This document shows, in pieces, positions 1 to 4,643 of a stretch of 8,099 nucleotides of DNA. The translations under genes and the position numbers were made by a program. The stretch comes from Eubacterium sp. UBA4343 (lineage in GTDB: Bacteria; Bacillota; Clostridia; Lachnospirales; Lachnospiraceae), in the NCBI GenBank assembly GCA_002394235.1, contig DGTF01000022.1, forward strand, positions 3,530 to 11,628, given 5' to 3'. Numbering within the stretch: the stretch's first letter is position 1; every line of letters begins with the position of its first letter. The notes below the pieces were generated by a model. That model made no database searches, was not told the origin of the DNA, and saw only the letters and a list, made by a program, of their open reading frames with translations.

Positions 1-260
1 AGGTTGTGGCCTTCGCCCGGGATATAGCTTGTCACTTCGATTCCGTTGGAAAGACGTACTCTGGCGATTTTTCTAAGCGCTGAGTTCGGCTTCTTCGGCG
101 TAGCGGTCTTAACTGCTGTGCAGACACCACGCTTCTGAGGAGAAGACTGGTTTACAGATTTCTTTGTCAGAGAGTTGAAGCTTCTCTGCAATGCCGGTGC
201 GTTGGACTTCTTTACGGAAGTCTGACGGCCCTTTCTAACTAACTGGTTAAATGTAGGCAT
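1..260 (-). CDS. rpsL: 30S ribosomal protein S12, 5' part (runs off the window)
   Basis: S12 is a small-subunit protein of the decoding centre that governs accuracy of codon-anticodon pairing. The first 86 codons are present. The frame reads [13 protein letters not shown] at the N-terminus, then PQKRGVCT (residues 41-48), [10 protein letters not shown] (55-64) and [15 protein letters not shown] at the edge, all S12 hallmarks. Residues about 25-40 form the extra segment found in Bacillota S12 and absent from E. coli S12. Lys56, where substitutions give streptomycin resistance in this family, is the wild-type Lys; the second resistance loop is outside the window. The start is fixed by AAGGAGG at 272-278, 11 nt upstream. 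It should be the first gene of the str operon (rpsG, fusA and tuf expected next, outside the window). It is transcribed from the consensus promoter at 360-388 through a leader carrying a terminator-like hairpin. Confidence 0.97.
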   Translation of the reverse strand, partial: MPTFNQLVRKGRQTSVKKSNAPALQRSFNSLTKKSVNQSSPQKRGVCTAVKTATPKKPNSALRKIARVRLSNGIEVTSYIPGEGHN

Positions 261-297
261 TCCTTTTATTTCCTCCTTGTTTTTCTACGGCTGCTTC

Positions 298-351
298 TTA
301 TTCAGTCATTACATGGAAAAAAGGCGCACGAACGCCTTTTACTTTTGCCAT
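298..351 (-). CDS. Possible 17-residue leader peptide in the rpsL 5' leader
   Basis: An ATG at 351-349 opens a frame reading MAKVKGVRAPFFHVMTE and ending with TAA at 300-298. The ATG lies only about 2 nt downstream of the transcription start expected from the promoter at 360-388, so translation would be almost leaderless; there is no room for a ribosome binding site. The frame passes through both arms and the loop of the hairpin at 317-340, so a ribosome here would stop that hairpin forming. This is what a translation-coupled attenuator would look like. I do not recognise the peptide. A 17-codon frame can arise by chance, and the KVKG and PFF residues are partly dictated by the A- and T-rich stem arms, so confidence is low without conservation data. 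Confidence 0.35.
   Translation of the reverse strand: MAKVKGVRAPFFHVMTE
317..340 (-). terminator. Terminator-like hairpin in the rpsL leader (candidate attenuator)
   Basis: Read on the minus strand, AAAAGGCG (340-333) pairs with CGCCTTTT (326-319) around a 6-nt loop, and the T run extends to six bases (322-317). That is an 8-bp stem plus U-tract, the form of an intrinsic terminator. It lies about 13-36 nt after the expected start of the rpsL transcript and 57 nt before the rpsL start codon. It could be an attenuator of the str operon. It could also serve as the terminator of truA, which has no other hairpin with a T run between its stop and here. The GC core is only 4 bp, so termination may be partial. 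Confidence 0.6.
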
Positions 352-359
352 GCCGGCTT

Positions 360-388
360 ATTATATCGTTCCTGAAAATAAATGTCAA
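360..388 (-). promoter_or_regulatory. Consensus sigma-A promoter of rpsL
   Basis: On the minus strand TTGACA (388-383) and TATAAT (365-360) are separated by exactly 17 bp, so both hexamers match the housekeeping consensus perfectly. Transcription should start near 353. This suits a highly expressed ribosomal protein operon and makes the downstream hairpin part of the rpsL mRNA rather than of the intergenic spacer. Confidence 0.88.
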
Positions 389-441
389 GCTGTAACCGCG
401 TTAATTCCGGGTATTCTGGGTATACACGGCCTCTATCCTGC

Positions 442-479
442 TTTCGGGTTTTCAGATTTTCAGGTTTTCGGGTTTTCAG
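442..479. repeat. Short imperfect direct repeats downstream of truA
   Basis: The 14-mer TTTCGGGTTTTCAG occurs at 442-455 and again at 466-479, with a partial ATTTTCAGG copy between them. It is low-complexity and sits in the 134-bp spacer between the truA stop and the rpsL promoter. No gene or further function is evident in that spacer. Confidence 0.7.
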
Positions 480-522
480 TTTTTTTCATGCAGCGCAGAT
501 ACAGCTGATAAGATCGATAGTG

Positions 523-1281
523 TCAGTACTGCACCTCCATCATGCAAAGTCCCTGCGCGGGCGCTGTCGGCCCCGCAAGCTTCCGGTCCCTTGCCTCCAG
601 AAGCCCCTGCATGCTCTCCGCTGTGCGTTTTCCGTATCCGACCTCAAGAAGGGTTCCGGTCATGATCCGGACCATATTCTGGAGAAAACCGTTCCCATGA
701 TACACAAAGCGGAGATACGGTCCTCTCTGCCGGATCTCGATCGAATCCACCACACGTACGGTAGATTTCTTCATATGAGAATTGCCGCAGAAGCTTCTGA
801 AGTCATGCATCCCCGAAAGAATATCCGCTGCCTCTCTCATCCGCTCCAGATCCGGCATTCTGTCCAGCACAGTCACATACCTTCTGTCGAAAACCGGCTT
901 CGCGCCCCGCGGGTCGTACCAGCATGTGTAACAGTAGGTCTTTCCGATGGCCTTGAACCTGCTGTGAAAGCGGTCTGCGCAGATTTTCAGTTCATTGATA
1001 CTGATATCTTCCGGCAGATAACGGTTCATATATTCCTGAATCTCCTGCTCTGTCATATCCGTATCCAGCAGCACATTCGCCGTCATTGCTCTCGCGTGCA
1101 CGCCTGCATCCGTCCGTCCGGCTCCGATCACTGTCACCGGTTTATCTGCCGGCGCCCCGACCATTCTCGAAAGAACCGTTTCCAGCTTCCCCTGTATCGT
1201 CATTTCCTGATTGGGCTGGTGCTCCCATCCGTAATAGCGGGTGCCGTCATAGCTGACCAGCATCTTGTAATTTTTCTTCAT
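523..1281 (-). CDS. truA: tRNA pseudouridine synthase A
   Basis: TruA converts uridines 38-40 in the anticodon stem-loop of many tRNAs to pseudouridine. The 252-residue product has the family layout: an N-terminal YDGTRYYGWEHQ segment (11-22), the catalytic loop GAGRTDAGVHA (53-63) with nucleophile Asp58, a mid-region DFRSFC, and a C-terminal NGFLQNMVRIMTGTLLEVG-type helix that shapes the active site. The length fits TruA (E. coli 270). I start at the ATG at 1281. The frame extends to a TTG at 1371, but those 30 residues have no family counterpart. No strong ribosome binding site precedes 1281 (only a GAAAG-like stretch), so the start is less certain than the product. It lies between the hydrolase gene and rpsL, all on the minus strand, with 150 bp to the hydrolase stop. 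I see no promoter of its own. Confidence 0.94.
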   Translation of the reverse strand: MKKNYKMLVSYDGTRYYGWEHQPNQEMTIQGKLETVLSRMVGAPADKPVTVIGAGRTDAGVHARAMTANVLLDTDMTEQEIQEYMNRYLPEDISINELKICADRFHSRFKAIGKTYCYTCWYDPRGAKPVFDRRYVTVLDRMPDLERMREAADILSGMHDFRSFCGNSHMKKSTVRVVDSIEIRQRGPYLRFVYHGNGFLQNMVRIMTGTLLEVGYGKRTAESMQGLLEARDRKLAGPTAPAQGLCMMEVQY

Positions 1282-1300
1282 AAATATAATTCTTTCGTTT

Positions 1301-1358
1301 TGTGGGCGGAAACACACTGTCCCTGAGTGGGTGAGCAGTTGGCATTCCCTCATCCGCC
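1301..1358. repeat. Candidate dispersed intergenic repeat, copy A
   Basis: This intergenic stretch between truA and the hydrolase gene contains TGTGGGCGGA (1301-1310) and TGGCATTCCCTCATCCGCC (1340-1358). Both blocks recur, in swapped order, in the gap downstream of the PPK2 gene (4505-4543). The two blocks also form a partial inverted repeat with each other (GGCGGA with TCCGCC). It may be a repeat family member or chance similarity; two blocks of 10 and about 19 bases are suggestive only. Confidence 0.3.
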
Positions 1359-1363
1359 AATCT

Positions 1364-1392
1364 ACGGGCAAAACAAAACGTGGTTTGCCCGT
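1364..1392. other. 9-bp perfect hairpin between truA and the hydrolase gene
   Basis: ACGGGCAAA (1364-1372) pairs with TTTGCCCGT (1384-1392) around an 11-nt loop. It lies 40 nt after the stop of the hydrolase gene on the minus strand. Neither side carries a clean T run, so it may be a weak terminator, an mRNA 3' stabiliser or a processing site before truA. Confidence 0.45.
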
Positions 1393-1431
1393 CTTATCCT
1401 CCTGCCGCGGCGCATGCGCACAAGCAGATGA

Positions 1432-2202
1432 TCAGGAGAATTCGATTGTGTCTCCGTTCTCCGGAATGATCAGCTGATCCAGGAAGCCTCTCTGCATCGC
1501 ATACGCGCGCAGGGCATCCCGCGTCAGCTCCTGATTTTCAAAGGTTTCCATGTGAACGCACACAATTTTTGCATAGGGAGCTGCACTCTGAATCTTCTCA
1601 AGATCCTCTGTTCCCATCGTAATGTGCATTCCTTCCCCGTGGGCATACCCAAGATATGCGATAATCACATCCGGGTGATAGCCAATGCCCTCACGGACGC
1701 CCCTGCACCACACGGTATCGCCGGTGATGTAGACCGTCTTTTCGCCCTCCTTACGGAGTACGATACCGCTTGAATTCTGCATGGTATTCAGCACATGCTG
1801 AATCTTTCCGTCGCCATGCCTGCCCGCCACACGAATGATGTCCACATCCTCATAATGTGTGCTGAGCGTCATATTGATGGTCTGCGTCTTGCTCATTCCG
1901 TAGTTTCGCACCAGATCCTTGTCGTTCAGATTCTGTGTGTAAAAAGGCATATCCTTCGGGATACAGTCCGCGGCCTCCTGATCAATATGTCCGGGATGGA
2001 CGTGTGTCAGCAGAACCGCCTCCACGCCCTTCATAATTTCCTCCGGTGCTTCCGGAAGGTCTGTCAGCGGCGGTTTTTCCGGGTAATGCGTCGTCTTCAG
2101 CTGATGGGTGACCCCATGTGCCCGGAACATCGGATCGACCAGGAATACCTTCCCTCCATATTCCAGCTTCATTGTGCAGTTTCTATAAAAATGAATTCTC
2201 AT
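1432..2202 (-). CDS. UlaG-like metallo-beta-lactamase-fold hydrolase
   Basis: The 256-residue product belongs to the metallo-beta-lactamase superfamily, in the branch of cytoplasmic UlaG-like hydrolases; the substrate is unknown. Visible landmarks are YGGKVFLVDPMF (15-26), the metal motif LTHVHPGHID (65-74), GRHGDG with His129, ITGDTVW with Asp162, and CVHMETF with His217. In the usual form THxHxDHxD the residue before the third His is a metal-binding Asp; here it is Gly71, while His67, His69, His72 and Asp74 are kept. The enzyme may therefore hold one metal or be altered in activity. The start at 2202 is supported by GGAG (2213-2210) 7 nt upstream. An in-frame GTG at 2244 would add 14 residues with no family match. 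No signal peptide or membrane segment is seen. The 218-bp upstream spacer holds an inverted repeat that could be an operator. Confidence 0.88.
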   Translation of the reverse strand: MRIHFYRNCTMKLEYGGKVFLVDPMFRAHGVTHQLKTTHYPEKPPLTDLPEAPEEIMKGVEAVLLTHVHPGHIDQEAADCIPKDMPFYTQNLNDKDLVRNYGMSKTQTINMTLSTHYEDVDIIRVAGRHGDGKIQHVLNTMQNSSGIVLRKEGEKTVYITGDTVWCRGVREGIGYHPDVIIAYLGYAHGEGMHITMGTEDLEKIQSAAPYAKIVCVHMETFENQELTRDALRAYAMQRGFLDQLIIPENGDTIEFS

Positions 2203-2257
2203 CGCCAGTCTCCAATTGCTTATCGCATCCAGAATCACGCACACTTCGCGTGCGACG

Positions 2258-2283
2258 AGCTCTATCTTCGTTTTCGAAGAGCT
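2258..2283 (-). other. Hairpin in the presumed leader of the hydrolase gene
   Basis: On the minus strand AGCTCT and AGAGCT close an outer stem, with CTTCG/CGAAG arms able to pair around an AAAA loop. It lies 56-81 nt upstream of the hydrolase start. No T run follows, so it is not a good terminator. It may shape the 5' leader, or be fortuitous. Confidence 0.3.
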
Positions 2284-2294
2284 TATACAACAAC

Positions 2295-2352
2295 ATGTGG
2301 ATTTGTGTTATTAGTTGATTGCTTTACTCACAATTCTAACACAAACCCACAT
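2295..2352. promoter_or_regulatory. 16-bp inverted repeat, candidate operator for the hydrolase gene
   Basis: ATGTGGATTTGTGTTA (2295-2310) is repeated in inverse orientation at 2337-2352 (TAACACAAACCCACAT), with one mismatch in 16 and a 26-bp spacer. It sits between the stop of the LuxR-type gene and the start of the hydrolase gene. No T run follows it on either strand, which argues against a simple terminator. Two long arms about four helical turns apart (42 bp start to start) fit cooperative binding of a dimeric regulator, possibly the neighbouring LuxR-type protein. I see no convincing -35/-10 pair nearby; GTATAAG on the minus strand at about 2284-2290 is the best -10 candidate. Confidence 0.5.
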
Positions 2353-2420
2353 CAATGTGTACCGGAATATTCATTTTTCCGTCATGTCCTTGCCATCCGG
2401 CGCAGCCGTCCATGCAGTCG

Positions 2421-3215
2421 TCAGCTTGCCTGTCCCATTCCCAGGCCCTGCGCTCCATCGTGTGCAAACCGGAGAAGCTCCCATCTCGAGGAAATATTCA
2501 GTTTGCGGTATATGTTCTGAAAATGCTTCTGGAGGGTATGTTCCTTGATTCCGAGCTCGTCGCAGATCTCCAGATTGGATTTTGTGAGAAAGATCAGTGT
2601 CAGAATCTCCGTCTCCTTCGGCGTCATATGAACCTTCTTCGTGATCATCTCCACCGCGCCGCTCACAGAAGCCGCCGTGTCCCTCTCCCTGCAATGCTTG
2701 TAGAAAATCGTGTTCAGATGCTTGCTCAGTGCCTTCAGCAGGTACACATCTTCATCCGCAAAAGCTCCCGCCGCTCTGGTGCGGAACAGAGTGAGAACAG
2801 CCAGAAGATCATCGCCGCTCGCGATGGAAAGCTGAAGTGTATCGTAGATGTCAAATCTCCGGTAACATTCCTGGTATACCTTCGAATGAAGGCGTTCCGC
2901 CTCCGGCATCAGGCTGCTCTCACGCACCGATACGGTTTCTCTTGAGATATTCAGTCTGCGGTTCATTGCCTCCGGATATTTCTCCATATAGGTTTTCTCC
3001 GCCTCCATAAACTCACTCGGTTTACAGAAAAACTCGGATACCTTCAGACTTCCGCCCTTTCTGCTGTAATTTGGATCAATCAGCAGAATACTCGAATACT
3101 GATGCGGAATCAACTCCTCAAGATGACAGAGCAGCTTTCCCTTAAGATCCTCAAAATCAATGGCAGTATACAGAGAATATAAAAGGTTGTCATAAGCGAG
3201 AAAATTATCCATCAT
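2421..3215 (-). CDS. LuxR-family transcriptional regulator with GAF-like sensor domain
   Basis: This 264-residue protein has a C-terminal LuxR/NarL-type helix-turn-helix at about 196-252: MTPKETEIL, then NLEICDELGIKEHTLQKH as the recognition helices, then NIYRKLNISSRWELL. The N-terminal 170 residues look like a GAF-type sensor, with the pattern LLCHLEELIPHQYSSILLID near 28-47 and LAVLTLFRTRAAGAFADEDVYLLKAL near 138-163. There is no response-regulator receiver domain and no membrane segment, so the signal is probably a small cytoplasmic ligand; which one cannot be read from the sequence. AGGAGG (3226-3221) lies 5 nt before the ATG at 3215 and 8 nt before a second ATG at 3212, so the latter is an equally good start. 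The gene ends 218 bp before the hydrolase, its likely target by position (inference). A possible extended -10 promoter and a strong terminator lie upstream. Confidence 0.9.
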   Translation of the reverse strand: MMDNFLAYDNLLYSLYTAIDFEDLKGKLLCHLEELIPHQYSSILLIDPNYSRKGGSLKVSEFFCKPSEFMEAEKTYMEKYPEAMNRRLNISRETVSVRESSLMPEAERLHSKVYQECYRRFDIYDTLQLSIASGDDLLAVLTLFRTRAAGAFADEDVYLLKALSKHLNTIFYKHCRERDTAASVSGAVEMITKKVHMTPKETEILTLIFLTKSNLEICDELGIKEHTLQKHFQNIYRKLNISSRWELLRFAHDGAQGLGMGQAS

Positions 3216-3271
3216 TTATACCTCCTGAAGACGGCTTCCAGTTCATTTACATTCAAAAGATGAATTTAGAC

Positions 3272-3310
3272 AAAAAAAGAGGCACTTCCTTCTACAGGAA
3301 ATGCCTCTTT
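3272..3310 (-). terminator. Strong intrinsic terminator, minus strand, upstream of the LuxR-type gene
   Basis: AAAGAGGCA (3276-3284) pairs with TGCCTCTTT (3302-3310), continuing after one C-A mismatch with TTCCT/AGGAA around a 5-nt loop. The stem has 14 pairs. Read on the minus strand it is followed by a run of seven T (3278-3272), a textbook intrinsic terminator. It ends 57 nt before the LuxR-type start codon. It either closes a transcript from upstream on the minus strand (the remnant at 3324-3557) or is a leader attenuator of the regulator gene. Confidence 0.88.
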
Positions 3311-3325
3311 GCATTTGATGTACTT

Positions 3326-3334
3326 ATTCTAGCA
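3326..3334 (-). promoter_or_regulatory. Possible extended -10 promoter for the LuxR-type gene
   Basis: The minus strand reads TGCTAGAAT, that is TG-n-TAGAAT, an extended -10 element one base off consensus. There is no good -35 hexamer at 16-18 bp; a T-rich tract lies there instead. Transcription would start near 3319, only about 9 nt before the terminator stem at 3310. No other good promoter is visible before the LuxR-type gene. Confidence 0.4.
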
Positions 3335-3472
3335 GACTTCTCACAAAAAATCCAGTACTATTTTTTCTTTTATACTTATTTTTCAGCATGTCCTTGTACT
3401 TCACACTTAACGGATAAGGCGAAGAAAGTTCTACCTTTGCCTGCGCGTCACCGATTATCAGAAATTTGTAAA

Positions 3473-3502
3473 TTGTTGATATTCCCTCACGATTATTATA
3501 AG
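3473..3502 (+). promoter_or_regulatory. Candidate tcdA promoter
   Basis: TTGTTG (3473-3478) and TATAAG (3497-3502) are spaced by 18 bp. Transcription would start near 3509, giving a leader of about 95 nt before tcdA. The -10 matches 5 of 6 consensus bases and the -35 is weak, but no better pair is seen in the spacer. Confidence 0.4.
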
Positions 3503-3603
3503 ATATGTCAATGAAGCAACAACGAAATATATTTTTAGAACGGATTACGTAATGCAATCTGCGTCTGATATATTAAAGAAAAAATCAGAAAAGGTGAACC
3601 ATT

Positions 3604-4371
3604 ATGCTGAATCAGTTTTCGCGAACCCAGCTTCTTCTGGGCGAGGACGGAATAAAAAAATTACAGGACTCCCGAGTCATTGTATTCGGAATCGGAGGAG
3701 TCGGAGGATATGTCGTCGAAGGTCTTGTCCGTGCGGGACTTGGCGCCGTTGATCTCGTAGACGACGATAAGGTCTGTCTCACAAATGTAAACCGCCAGCT
3801 TGTCGCCACCAGGCGGACAGTTGGGAAGTACAAGGTGGATGTGACAAAGGAAAGGATTCTTGATATCAATCCACATGTGAATGTCACCCTTCACAAGTGC
3901 TTCTACCTGCCGGAGACCGCGGACCAGTTTGATTTCTCCCAGTACGATTATGTCGTAGACTGCGTAGATACCGTCACCGCCAAGGTAGAAATCATCATGC
4001 AGGCAAAAAAAGCCGGCGTACCCGTGATCAGCTGCATGGGAGCAGGCAATAAGCTTGATCCCTCGAAGCTCCAGGTCGCCGACATCTACAAGACCACCAT
4101 GGATCCCCTGGCGAAGGTGATGCGCCACGAAATGCGCAAGCGCCGGGTGAAAAAGCTCAAGGTAGTCTTTTCCACGGAAAAGCCGACGCGTCCTCTTGAG
4201 GACATGTCCATCAGCTGCCGCACAAACTGCATCTGTCCTCCCGGAACTGCCCGCAAATGTACGGACCGCAGGGATATTCCGGGCAGTTCTCCGTTTGTTC
4301 CCCCGGCTGCCGGCCTTCTGATCGCCAGCGAGATCTGCCGTGACATCACCGGCGTCCAGCCCGCAAAGTAA
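3604..4371 (+). CDS. tcdA: tRNA threonylcarbamoyladenosine dehydratase (ThiF/E1-like)
   Basis: TcdA uses ATP to cyclise the N6-threonylcarbamoyl group of A37 (t6A to ct6A) in tRNAs that read ANN codons. The 255-residue protein begins with the family opening NQFSRTQLLLGEDGI, followed by the nucleotide-binding loop FGIGGVGG (28-35), the acidic strand LVDDDKV (51-57), TNVNRQ (60-65), where Arg64 is the usual ATP-contacting residue, and VVDCVDTVTAK (117-127). A later TTMDPLAKVMRHEMRK stretch and a cysteine-rich segment (Cys205, 209, 211, 219) are typical of the Firmicutes form; the cysteines may bind metal. The length is normal. The start has AAGGTG (3591-3596) 7 nt upstream. It is the only clear plus-strand gene, divergent from the LuxR-type gene and convergent with the PPK2 gene, so probably monocistronic. 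No intrinsic terminator with a T run follows. Confidence 0.95.
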   Translation: MLNQFSRTQLLLGEDGIKKLQDSRVIVFGIGGVGGYVVEGLVRAGLGAVDLVDDDKVCLTNVNRQLVATRRTVGKYKVDVTKERILDINPHVNVTLHKCFYLPETADQFDFSQYDYVVDCVDTVTAKVEIIMQAKKAGVPVISCMGAGNKLDPSKLQVADIYKTTMDPLAKVMRHEMRKRRVKKLKVVFSTEKPTRPLEDMSISCRTNCICPPGTARKCTDRRDIPGSSPFVPPAAGLLIASEICRDITGVQPAK

Positions 4372-4482
4372 TTCCGAACCGTCTGCAGAAACTAAACTGC
4401 CATACAATACATCGTGCCGCAAACCGTAAGAGCTACGGATTGTTACATGTTCCGTGCTTTGCGCTCCCACAGTCTTACAAGT

Positions 4483-4503
4483 GACAGACTTCGTCCGTCT
4501 GTC
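4483..4503. other. 7-bp perfect hairpin in the tcdA-pap gap
   Basis: GACAGAC (4483-4489) pairs with GTCTGTC (4497-4503) around a 7-nt loop, with two further G-T pairs possible outside. It lies 112 nt after the tcdA stop. Without a T run it is not a standard terminator. It could protect an RNA 3' end. Confidence 0.4.
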
Positions 4504-4504
4504 G

Positions 4505-4543
4505 TGGCATTCACCCCATCGCCTCACACTTTCTGTGGGCGGA
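4505..4543. repeat. Candidate dispersed intergenic repeat, copy B
   Basis: TGGCATTCACCCCATCGCC (4505-4523) matches 1340-1358 at about 17 of 20 aligned columns, and TGTGGGCGGA (4534-4543) matches 1301-1310 exactly. The block order is reversed relative to copy A, as would happen if both were pieces of a tandem or composite repeat. Both copies lie just past the 3' end of a minus-strand gene. Confidence 0.3.
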
Positions 4544-4601
4544 TGTGGCTCACTGCCCGCACATATTCAGATTTCGCGTGTTTGTGCTTCAACACCGCCG
4601 T

Positions 4602-4627
4602 CCGGCACTCGGATCAACGCGTGCCGG
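4602..4627 (-). terminator. GC-rich hairpin just after the pap stop codon
   Basis: CCGGCAC (4602-4608) pairs with GTGCCGG (4621-4627) around a 12-nt loop, beginning 16 nt past the pap stop on the minus strand. The position suits a terminator, but no T run follows, so it may only stabilise the 3' end. Confidence 0.35.
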
Positions 4628-4643
4628 GCAGTCGGTCATGAGG

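Larger units (their letters stand above)
3324..3557 (-). pseudogene. Possible C-terminal remnant of a LytTR-type DNA-binding protein
   Basis: An open minus-strand frame of 77 codons, with only a TTG as candidate start and no ribosome binding site, ends 14 nt before the strong terminator at 3272-3310. Its residues 40-62 (3372-3440) read AKVELSSPYPLSVKYKDML and onward, resembling the last strand and helix of LytTR domains (hydrophobic strand, then a P-[IL]-S-x-x-Y-K-x-x-L pattern). The basic tail KNKYKRK fits a C-terminus. The rest of a LytTR protein is not found upstream, so this would be a decayed fragment. The match is short and read by eye; the region may equally be plain intergenic DNA. 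Confidence 0.22.
4372..4643. other. Gene-free gap between convergent tcdA and pap, rich in hairpins
   Basis: This 272-bp stretch has no convincing gene; the plus-strand frames here are short of family features and biased to Ser, Arg and Pro. It holds a weak 5-bp hairpin (CCGTA/TACGG, 4424-4438), a 7-bp perfect hairpin (4483-4503), a possible repeat copy (4505-4543) and a 7-bp hairpin (4602-4627). None has a T run, although both flanking genes end here. Confidence 0.6.

Noticed and set aside
382..1326. A 314-codon plus-strand open frame
   Set aside because: It is the antisense shadow of truA, with a His/Arg/Ser-rich product and no ribosome binding site.
1282..1371. N-terminal extension of truA by 30 codons
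   Set aside because: It would need a TTG start, has no ribosome binding site and no counterpart in TruA proteins. It also crosses the candidate repeat.
2203..2244. N-terminal extension of the hydrolase by 14 codons from a GTG
   Set aside because: GGAG at a good distance supports the ATG at 2202, and the family starts near that residue.
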